A stretch of DNA of 7,275 nucleotides. It comes from an uncultured Lachnospiraceae bacterium. Its GTDB lineage: Bacteria; Bacillota_A; Clostridia; Lachnospirales; Lachnospiraceae. Under the pieces are notes generated by a model. That model worked only from the letters and a program-made list of their open reading frames with translations, was not told where the DNA came from and ran no database searches. The stretch spans positions 1 to 7,275 of the forward strand of contig CAMOZF010000088.1 in assembly GCA_946630765.1 (NCBI GenBank), given 5' to 3'. The first letter of the stretch is position 1; every line of letters begins with the position of its first letter. Below are positions 1 to 6,053 of this stretch, piece after piece. Both the position numbers and the translations under genes were made by a program.

Positions 1-1
1 G

Positions 2-1300
2 ATCGCAGAATGCATCGACGCCTTTGGGGCCGACATCCTTGAACTACCCGGGGCCATCAGGCCCGCCGAAGATAAAGTGATCTGCCGGACAATTTCCCAG
101 AATGTCAAAAATGCCGCCGTTGCGATTCCGGTCGGCTTTACGAAGGAATCCGTATCCGAGGCCTGGGAGTGCGTGAAAGAAGCGAAGCACCCGGTGCTTC
201 AGGTGGAGCTGCCGGTTTCGACCGTCCAGATGGAGTACATCTATCACCTGAAATCCGACAAGATGCTGGTGAAGGCAGAGGCTATACTGAAGGAAGCCAA
301 AAAGTACTGCCACGATGTGACATTTACCGCGTTTGACGCCACGAGAGCGGAACGCGAGTTCCTGATTGAAATCTGCAAAAAGGCCTGTGAGACGGGCGTT
401 TCGTCTCTGACACTCTGCGATACGGCAGGAGACGCCGATCCGGAGGAAATCGCCGATATGGTGGCTTCAGTGAAGGCTGCAGTCAGCTGCGGCGTCTTTG
501 TCGAGGTCTCTGACAAGCTGCATCTCGCGGCTGCGAATGCGATCGCTGCCGTTCGTGCCGGCGCTGACGGCGTGAAGTGCAGTGTCTCCGGAAATGATAC
601 CCTGAATACAGGCGTGCTTTCCGACCTGATATTTGTAAAGGGAGACGCGCTCGGCGTGGAGTGTGCTCTGAAGTCCACGGAGATTCACCGGGATATCGAG
701 GCGCTTCTCAAGTCCGTCGGCGTTTCAAGGACCTCTTCTCTTTCGGAAAATGCCGGCCCGGATATTTTCCTCGACCGGAACAGTACGCTTTCCGACATTA
801 CCGCGGCCTCCGAAAAACTCGGTTATGAGATTTCCGCCGAGGATACCGGAAATGTTTACGATGCAATGATGCATGTTCTGGAGCGCAAGGATTCTGTCGG
901 CGCAAGAGAGCTGGAGGCGCTGATTGCCAGCACCGCGCAGCAGGTGCCGTCGACCTTCCATCTGAAGAGCTATGTCTGCACGACCGGCAATCTGACGACG
1001 GCCATGGCGCATGTCGTTCTGACGCGCGATGAAGAGGAGCTTTCCGGCGTCGCATCCGGCGACGGCCCCATCGACTCCGCATTTGCGGCAATCGATGAGA
1101 CGATCGGGCATCATTATGAACTCGACGCTTTCGAAATCCAGGCGGTCACAGAGGGAAAGGAAGCACTTGGCTCCGCACTCGTGCGCCTGAGAAAGGATGG
1201 CAAGCTGTATTCCGGAAACGGCCTTTCTGCGGATATCGTCGGCGCTTCCATCCGTGCCTATATCAATGCTGTCAACAAAATCGTATATGAGGAGAACTGA
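2..1300 (+). CDS. LeuA-like (2-isopropylmalate/homocitrate synthase family) protein with degenerate catalytic barrel, 5' truncated
   Basis: The reading frame is open from base 2, so the start lies left of the window; the GTG at 77 is internal to the barrel (the text before it, ADILELPG, matches the family's second strand). 432 residues are visible. Residues from about base 2 to 620 resemble the HMGL-like DRE-TIM barrel, for example LTLCDTAGDADPEE, which matches the family's IPDTVGYTMPFE. Bases 950-1297 encode a clear LeuA allosteric/dimer domain, with GDGPIDSAFAAID and GNGLSADIVGASIRAYINAVN. In true 2-isopropylmalate synthases the barrel condenses acetyl-CoA with a 2-oxoacid, and the C-terminal domain binds leucine. 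Here the HTHDD metal motif aligns with EVSDK (503-517), and GIGERAGN aligns with GNDTLNTG (590-613). The linker carrying the SGIHQDG-type segment is missing or unrecognisable. The LRDGEQ motif would lie outside the window. Family membership is secure; ordinary synthase activity is doubtful. It is followed after 2 bases by the fusion gene, implying coupled expression. Confidence 0.85.
   Translation: MAECIDAFGADILELPGAIRPAEDKVICRTISQNVKNAAVAIPVGFTKESVSEAWECVKEAKHPVLQVELPVSTVQMEYIYHLKSDKMLVKAEAILKEAKKYCHDVTFTAFDATRAEREFLIEICKKACETGVSSLTLCDTAGDADPEEIADMVASVKAAVSCGVFVEVSDKLHLAAANAIAAVRAGADGVKCSVSGNDTLNTGVLSDLIFVKGDALGVECALKSTEIHRDIEALLKSVGVSRTSSLSENAGPDIFLDRNSTLSDITAASEKLGYEISAEDTGNVYDAMMHVLERKDSVGARELEALIASTAQQVPSTFHLKSYVCTTGNLTTAMAHVVLTRDEEELSGVASGDGPIDSAFAAIDETIGHHYELDAFEIQAVTEGKEALGSALVRLRKDGKLYSGNGLSADIVGASIRAYINAVNKIVYEEN
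1288..1294 (+). promoter_or_regulatory. Ribosome binding site for the fusion gene, inside the end of the LeuA-like gene
   Basis: TGAGGAG lies 8 bases before the ATG at 1303 and within the last codons of the upstream gene. A good Shine-Dalgarno match at good spacing fixes the ATG at 1303 as the start. It also suggests that ribosomes ending at 1300 can re-initiate on the next gene (translational coupling, inferred). Confidence 0.75.
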
Positions 1301-1302
1301 CA

Positions 1303-3756
1303 ATGAAACTGGCTTTTTCGACGAGAAATGTTCGGCCTCAATCCTTCCTGGAGTTGTGCAACTATGCCCGGGATTACGGCTTTGACGGCTTTGAAGTAGA
1401 TGATGTACAGACCGAGCGGCAGCTGCATCAGGACAGCCTGTTCCGCTCCGGAAGCGCCTCGGACGCAAGAAGAAAGCTCAGAAACCGCGGCATTTCCGTG
1501 AGTGCTCTGAACTGCGCGGTGCCGCTTGATGGTGATATTACGGAAGAAGAGATCCTGCGGCTTCTGGACATTGCGATTTTCGCCGGTGTGGAAACGATCA
1601 TCGTGCGTTCCGATGTCTCGGATGATGCGGCGCTTCTTCGCAATAAGCTCGGAAAGGCGCTCCAGAAGGCGGAAGAGAGCGGCATCGAGATCCTTTTCGA
1701 GACGAGCGGTCCCTTCTCGGATTCCGAGAAGCTGATCGCGCTCATCAATGATTTCGGTTCCACCGCGATCGGCGCGGCCTGGGACGTCCGGAAAACCTGC
1801 TTTACCGCCAAAGAGAGCGTACAGACGACGATCAAGACGCTTGGCGCCTACATCCGCTATGTGCGCCTCGGCGATATGAAGGACGGCAGGAAGGTGCTGC
1901 TTGGCGACGGCGAGCTGCCGGTGCAGGACTTCCTGAATGCGCTTCGTGCGCTCAACTATGAAGGCTTTGTCTGCGCTTCCTGGAACGAGGAAATCAACGA
2001 CCCGGACATCGTGCTGACGCATTTTGCAAGCTTCCTGAAGCGGATCGGAACGAAGGAAACAGCCGAAAAGAAGCTTTACTATAACCGTGCGAAGACCGGG
2101 ACCTATCCCTGGAAGCAGTACGAGACAGTAGATCTGACCTTCTCCGAGGTGCTGGACGTGATGGCGGAAACCTATCCCGACCAGTACGCCTTCAAATACA
2201 CAACCCTTGATTATACCAGAACCTACGCCCAGTTCCGGCAGGATGTGGACCGCGTGGCGGCCTCCTTTATCGCACTCGGCGTCAAGCCCGGCTATCACGT
2301 GGCGATCTGGGCGACCAATGTGCCGTCCTGGTTCCTCAGCTTCTGGGCGGCGACCAAGATCGGCGCGGTGCTTGTCACCGTCAACACGGCATACAAGGTG
2401 CACGAAATTGAGTACCTTCTGCAGCAGTCGGACACGCATACCCTTGTCATGATCGAGTCCTCGAAGGACGCGAACTACCGGGAGATCATCAATGAACTCT
2501 GTCCGGAGCTTGAGGGGCATGAGAAAGGAAAGCCGCTGTATTCGAAGAAGCTTCCTTTCCTCAGAAACGTCATTACCGACGGCTTCTCGATGGACGGCGC
2601 CCTGACCTGGGACGAGATGCTCCTTCTTGCGGACACAGTGCCGATGGAGGAAGTGAGAAGAAGGGCCTCGCTTGTCCGGCCGGACGACGTCTGCAACATG
2701 CAGTACACCTCCGGAACCACGGGATTCCCGAAGGGCGTGATGCTCACGCACCGGAACATTGTAAATGACGGCAAGATCATCGGCGACCGCATGGACCTTT
2801 CGACGGCGGACCGCATGATGATTCAGGTGCCGATGTTCCACTGCTTCGGCATGGTGCTCTCGATGACCTCGATGATGACGCACGGCGGAACGCTTTCGCC
2901 GATTCCGTACTTCTCGCCGAAGTCTTCTCTGGCCTGCATCACGCAGGAGAAGATTACCTGCTTCAACGGCGTGCCGACGATGTTCATTGCCATGTTCTCG
3001 CATCCGGACTTCGCGAAGACCGATTTCTCCTATATGCGCACGGGCATTATGGCAGGCTCGAACTGTCCGCCGGATCTGATGCGCCGGGCGTCCGTCGAGA
3101 TGAATATGCGCGAAATCATTTCCGTATACGGCCAGACAGAGGCCTCTCCGGGCTGCACGATGGGCGAGGTGAATGAAGACCTGGATCACCGCGTAGAAAC
3201 CGTTGGATCGGCCTTCCCGGGCGTTGAATGCATGATCATTGACCCGGAGACCGGACTGGAGCTTCCGGACGGCGAAAACGGCGAATTTGTGGCCCGCGGC
3301 TTCAATATCATGAAGGGCTATTACAAGATGCCCGAGGCGACCGCCGAAGTCATTGACAAGGACGGCTGGCTGCACTCCGGCGATATCTGCTGCCGCACTG
3401 AAGACGGCTATTACAAGGTGACCGGACGGCTGAAGGACATGATCATCCGCGGCGGTGAGAATATCTATCCGCGCGAGATCGAGGAATTCTACCTGACGAA
3501 TCCGAAGGTCAAGGACGTGCAGGTCATCGGTGTCAAGGACGCACGCTACGGCGAGGAAGCCTGCGCATGGGTTGTGCTTCATGAGAATGAGACGGCGACG
3601 GAAGAGGAGATGAAGCAGTTCGGCAATGAGCGGATTGCCCGCCACAAGGTTCCGCGCTACTTCATGTTCGTACCGGATTTCCCGATGAACGCAGCAGGAA
3701 AGATCCTGAAGTATAAGATGAAGGAAATGTCCGAAGAACAGCTCGGGCTGAAGTGA
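1303..3756 (+). CDS. Fusion protein: xylose-isomerase-like TIM barrel plus acyl-CoA synthetase (AMP-binding)
   Basis: 817 residues in two parts. Residues 1 to about 250 form a sugar-phosphate isomerase/epimerase-like TIM barrel. Likely strands include KLAFSTR, FDGFEVDD, IEILFETSG, AAWDVRKT, YVRLGDM and GFVCASW. E133 and D161 fit two metal ligands of the family. R188 and the S226/W227 region sit where a His and a Glu are usual, so isomerase chemistry is uncertain. Residues from about 257 to 817 form a full-length adenylate-forming ligase. It has the P-loop YTSGTTGFPKG (468-478), PMFHCFG, YGQTE (609-613), HSGD (691-694), TGRLKDMIIRGGENIYP (707-723) and the C-terminal GKILK with catalytic K800. 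Family knowledge predicts carboxylate + ATP + CoA giving acyl-CoA + AMP + PPi in the cytosol. The motifs resemble medium/long-chain fatty-acyl-CoA ligases, but the substrate cannot be read from sequence. There is no signal peptide or membrane segment. No stop or frameshift separates the domains, so the fusion looks genuine. Confidence 0.93.
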   Translation: MKLAFSTRNVRPQSFLELCNYARDYGFDGFEVDDVQTERQLHQDSLFRSGSASDARRKLRNRGISVSALNCAVPLDGDITEEEILRLLDIAIFAGVETIIVRSDVSDDAALLRNKLGKALQKAEESGIEILFETSGPFSDSEKLIALINDFGSTAIGAAWDVRKTCFTAKESVQTTIKTLGAYIRYVRLGDMKDGRKVLLGDGELPVQDFLNALRALNYEGFVCASWNEEINDPDIVLTHFASFLKRIGTKETAEKKLYYNRAKTGTYPWKQYETVDLTFSEVLDVMAETYPDQYAFKYTTLDYTRTYAQFRQDVDRVAASFIALGVKPGYHVAIWATNVPSWFLSFWAATKIGAVLVTVNTAYKVHEIEYLLQQSDTHTLVMIESSKDANYREIINELCPELEGHEKGKPLYSKKLPFLRNVITDGFSMDGALTWDEMLLLADTVPMEEVRRRASLVRPDDVCNMQYTSGTTGFPKGVMLTHRNIVNDGKIIGDRMDLSTADRMMIQVPMFHCFGMVLSMTSMMTHGGTLSPIPYFSPKSSLACITQEKITCFNGVPTMFIAMFSHPDFAKTDFSYMRTGIMAGSNCPPDLMRRASVEMNMREIISVYGQTEASPGCTMGEVNEDLDHRVETVGSAFPGVECMIIDPETGLELPDGENGEFVARGFNIMKGYYKMPEATAEVIDKDGWLHSGDICCRTEDGYYKVTGRLKDMIIRGGENIYPREIEEFYLTNPKVKDVQVIGVKDARYGEEACAWVVLHENETATEEEMKQFGNERIARHKVPRYFMFVPDFPMNAAGKILKYKMKEMSEEQLGLK

Positions 3757-3769
3757 CAGTGCGAAAGGA

Positions 3770-3813
3770 ACAGGTCCGGCACAGTGTAAGTGAAACCACT
3801 GCGCCGGACCTGT
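3770..3813 (+). repeat. GC-rich inverted repeat; possible terminator, attenuator or mRNA-stabilising hairpin
   Basis: ACAGGTCCGGCACAGTG (3770-3786) is the reverse complement of CACTGCGCCGGACCTGT (3797-3813) except for one A/C mismatch. This gives a 17-position stem with a 10-base loop. It starts 14 bases after the fusion gene's stop and ends 31 bases before the phosphatase start. A classical rho-independent terminator would have a T-run after the right arm, but the + strand reads CCCGTTGAT there. On the opposite strand the stem is followed by the pyrimidine-rich TTCCTTTCG. The structure is plain in the sequence; its role is inferred. Confidence 0.6.
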
Positions 3814-3833
3814 CCCGTTGATCAGAGTAGAAA

Positions 3834-3838
3834 GAGAG
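3834..3838 (+). promoter_or_regulatory. Weak ribosome binding site deciding the phosphatase start
   Basis: GAGAG lies 6 bases before the ATG at 3845. The in-frame TTG at 3818, nine codons earlier, has no purine-rich site before it: it is preceded by the right arm of the hairpin. The protein from 3845 (MDRFIQFEKLANVRDLGG) begins as this phosphatase family normally does. Both points favour the ATG. Confidence 0.5.
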
Positions 3839-3844
3839 AAGCAG

Positions 3845-4639
3845 ATGGATCGTTTTATTCAGTTTGAAAAGCTTGCAAACGTCCGGGATCTCGGCGGCCT
3901 CACCGGCGCCGACGGGCGAAAGATCAGAACGGGAAAGCTCTTCCGCGGCGGAAACTTAAACGGCGCAAGCGAAGCGGATATTTCGAAGCTTTCCGCCATG
4001 CTGGAACTTGTCGTGGACTTCCGGACGGAGGGGGAGATTGCGGAGAAGCCGGATCCGGAGATTCCGGGCGCGGAAAGCTGGCATCTTCCGATCCTTGGAA
4101 CGCTCACGGAGGGCGTCACAAGGGAAAAGGAGGCGGACGCGCATGCCTTCATGAAGTTCATGGAGGATCCGGACGCAGCCATTGACTATATGAAAAAGAC
4201 CTACGAGCACATTCCGAAGAGCGCCTTTGCGTCCGCGCAGCAGAAGAAGCTTCTTCAGAGGCTCTGTGAGCCCCTGGAAAAGGGCGTTCTCTGGCACTGC
4301 ACGGCCGGCAAGGACCGGACCGGCGGCTTTTCTCTGGTCGTGGAGGAAATCCTCGGTGTTCCGAGAGAGAAGATTGTCGAGGACTACATGCTGACCAATG
4401 TCGGGAACCGGGCGACGGTGGACGCGCTGATCGCGTATTTTACCAGAAATCCCGAGGTGAATAAGGAGAAAGCCGTTCCGGCCCTTCACGCCATGTTTGA
4501 TGCGAACGAGGCGTACCTGCGGGCCTTTTACGCCGAGACCGAGCGGCTGTACGGATCGGTAAACGGATATCTTCGGGAGGCACTCGGCGTGGATGACGGC
4601 CTGATCGAAGCGCTCAGGGAGCGATATCTTGAGAAGTGA
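3845..4639 (+). CDS. Tyrosine-protein phosphatase (Y_phosphatase3 / LipA-like family)
   Basis: 264 residues from the ATG at 3845. The N-terminal NVRDLGGL and the following FRGGNL are hallmarks of the bacterial Y_phosphatase3-type phosphatases. The signature loop HCTAGKDRTG (residues 151-160) supplies nucleophile C152 and phosphate-binding R158. The K and D in this loop are typical of bacterial members that can act on phosphotyrosine and, in some cases, phosphoinositides. The length fits a complete single-domain enzyme. There is no obvious signal peptide or transmembrane segment, so it is probably cytosolic; some relatives are secreted effectors. The gene follows the acyl-CoA ligase fusion after a hairpin and precedes a MATE transporter by 31 bases, so it may share a transcript with the pumps. 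The catalytic class is secure; the substrate is unknown. Confidence 0.9.
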   Translation: MDRFIQFEKLANVRDLGGLTGADGRKIRTGKLFRGGNLNGASEADISKLSAMLELVVDFRTEGEIAEKPDPEIPGAESWHLPILGTLTEGVTREKEADAHAFMKFMEDPDAAIDYMKKTYEHIPKSAFASAQQKKLLQRLCEPLEKGVLWHCTAGKDRTGGFSLVVEEILGVPREKIVEDYMLTNVGNRATVDALIAYFTRNPEVNKEKAVPALHAMFDANEAYLRAFYAETERLYGSVNGYLREALGVDDGLIEALRERYLEK

Positions 4640-4657
4640 CCCCACAGATATAGAAAC

Positions 4658-4661
4658 GGAG
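4658..4661 (+). promoter_or_regulatory. Ribosome binding site for the first MATE gene
   Basis: GGAG lies 9 bases before the ATG at 4671. This supports that start over the in-frame ATGs at 4689, 4695 and 4698, which have no comparable upstream site. Confidence 0.65.
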
Positions 4662-4670
4662 TAATAAGAG

Positions 4671-6023
4671 ATGCAGAAAAATGACCGGATGGCCATGATG
4701 GCGGAGCTTCCGGAGCACGAGGTGCTTCTACGGATGAGTCTGCCGATGATGATTTCCTTCTTCATCCAGGCCATGTACAATATCGTTGACTCCATGTTTG
4801 TCGCGAGAATATCCGAAAGCGCGCTGACGGCAGTGTCGCTGGCCTTTCCGATGCAGCAGATTGTGACTGCGATCGCGGTCGGATCGGCGACCGGTGTGTC
4901 TGCAGTCTGGTCGCGCTACATGGGCCAGGGCGAAAAGGAGAAGGCCGCGCAGGTTATCCGCACGATGACCGGAATGAGTCTTGCGTTTACCGCGCTTTTC
5001 ATCATTCTCGGCATATTTACCTCCGGCCCGCTGTTCCGGCTGCAGACGGACGTGGCGGAAATCGCCGCGATGGGGACGACCTATCTGACGATCAACTGGG
5101 TGCTTTCCTGCGGCTCGATTTTCGGAAAATATTACGAGCGCCTGCTGGTTTCCTCCGGCCGTGCCACGCTGTCGATGACCGCGATGGCCTCCGGCGCTGT
5201 ATTCAATTTGATCTTTGATCCGCTGCTGATTTTCGGTTACGGGCCGTTCCCGGCGCTTGGAATCGCCGGCGCCGCCTATGCGACGGTCGGCGGTCAGATC
5301 TTTGCGGTCTTTGTGGCAGTCGCGCTGAACTGGAAATTCAATGACGCGGTGAAGCATGATATGCTGAAAATCGCCTTCCATCCGTACGAAGCGAAGGAAA
5401 TCATGCGGGTTGCGCTTCCCTCGATCATTACCATGGGCCTTTCGTCCATGACCAGCTTCTTCATCAACCAGATCCTTCTTGCCTACTCGACGACCGCGAC
5501 TGCGGTCTACGGCGTCTGGATGAAGCTGCAGAATTTCTGCTACATGCCGACCTTCGGCCTGAATAACGGCATGGTGCCGATCCTGTCCTATAACTACGGA
5601 ACCGGGCGCATAGACCGCGTGAAAAAGACCATGAAGATCGCAGTTCTCGGGTGCGCGGCGCTGATGAGTCTTCTTCTGATCATTTTTGAAATCATTCCCG
5701 GAACAGTCCTCACGATGTTCAGCGCAGGGGAAAAGATGCGCGAAATCGGCCTCTGGTGCCTTCGGGCCTGTGTGATTTCGCTTCCCTTCGGCGCGGTGTC
5801 GATGATCATGTCGACGAGCATGCAGGCGCTCGATCACGCACGCTTCTCGCTGGTGATCAATCTTCTTCGGCAGTGCGTGCTTTTAATCGCGGCCTTCGGC
5901 CTCCTGTCGCTCCTCACGCACAGTGAAAAGCTGATCTGGTTCGCGGTTCCCCTGACAGAGCTGATTACATTTGCTGTCGCGATGCTTCTGAACCGGAGGT
6001 TCAGGGGACATTTGGGGGTGTAG
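4671..6023 (+). CDS. MATE family efflux transporter (first of a tandem pair)
   Basis: 450 residues, the usual MATE length, very hydrophobic throughout and consistent with the family's 12 membrane helices in two six-helix halves. The first helix region (LLRMSLPMMISFFIQAMYN then IVDSMFVARI) matches the family N-terminal pattern P...F.Q..YN.VD. Later markers are ERLLVSSGR (156-164) and NYGTGRIDRVKK (308-319), a typical MATE loop in the second half. A basic C-terminal tail (NRRFRGHLGV) ends the protein. MATE proteins are inner-membrane Na+ or H+ antiporters that export drugs or metabolites; the cargo is not predictable here. It has good spacing from a GGAG site and lies 31 bases after the phosphatase stop. 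The next gene is another MATE, starting 30 bases later. Confidence 0.93.
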   Translation: MQKNDRMAMMAELPEHEVLLRMSLPMMISFFIQAMYNIVDSMFVARISESALTAVSLAFPMQQIVTAIAVGSATGVSAVWSRYMGQGEKEKAAQVIRTMTGMSLAFTALFIILGIFTSGPLFRLQTDVAEIAAMGTTYLTINWVLSCGSIFGKYYERLLVSSGRATLSMTAMASGAVFNLIFDPLLIFGYGPFPALGIAGAAYATVGGQIFAVFVAVALNWKFNDAVKHDMLKIAFHPYEAKEIMRVALPSIITMGLSSMTSFFINQILLAYSTTATAVYGVWMKLQNFCYMPTFGLNNGMVPILSYNYGTGRIDRVKKTMKIAVLGCAALMSLLLIIFEIIPGTVLTMFSAGEKMREIGLWCLRACVISLPFGAVSMIMSTSMQALDHARFSLVINLLRQCVLLIAAFGLLSLLTHSEKLIWFAVPLTELITFAVAMLLNRRFRGHLGV

Positions 6024-6026
6024 AAA

Positions 6027-6052
6027 GATATTTCAGAAAGTGTATAAATATC
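6027..6052 (+). repeat. Short AT-rich inverted repeat just before the second MATE start
   Basis: GATATTT (6027-6033) and AAATATC (6046-6052) are perfect reverse complements with a 12-base spacer. The only purine-rich stretch that could serve as ribosome site (AGAAAG, 6035-6040) lies in the loop, and the right arm ends one base before the ATG at 6054. The hairpin would be weak because it is AT-rich. It may modulate initiation or be chance. Confidence 0.3.
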
Positions 6053-6053
6053 C

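Noticed and set aside
77..79. GTG as the start codon of the LeuA-like gene.
   Set aside because: The frame is open to the left edge, and the residues before it (ADILELPG) continue the family's barrel strand. The true start lies outside the window.
2041..2110. Possible junction artefact or frameshift joining two separate genes in the fusion protein.
   Set aside because: The frame is continuous, no stop or good ribosome site with a start codon is seen between the domains, and the linker reads as ordinary coding sequence with the same codon bias.
1258..3645. A 795-codon open frame on the - strand opposite the fusion gene, with similar long - strand frames at 725-1468, 3956-4795, 4728-5837 and 6033-6776.
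   Set aside because: In each case the antisense codons are exactly in register with the sense codons, so stops appear only where the real gene uses TTA, CTA or TCA. These are rare in this GC-rich genome. The translations are rich in Arg/His and match no family I recognise, whereas the + strand products carry clear motifs.
3818..3820. TTG as the start of the tyrosine phosphatase.
   Set aside because: It adds nine poorly family-like residues, abuts the hairpin and lacks a ribosome site. The ATG at 3845 has a purine-rich site 6 bases upstream.
3757..3844. Promoter or riboswitch in the longest intergenic gap.
   Set aside because: No convincing -35/-10 pair was found, and the 88 bases are mostly taken up by the inverted repeat. 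That is too short and simple for a known riboswitch class.
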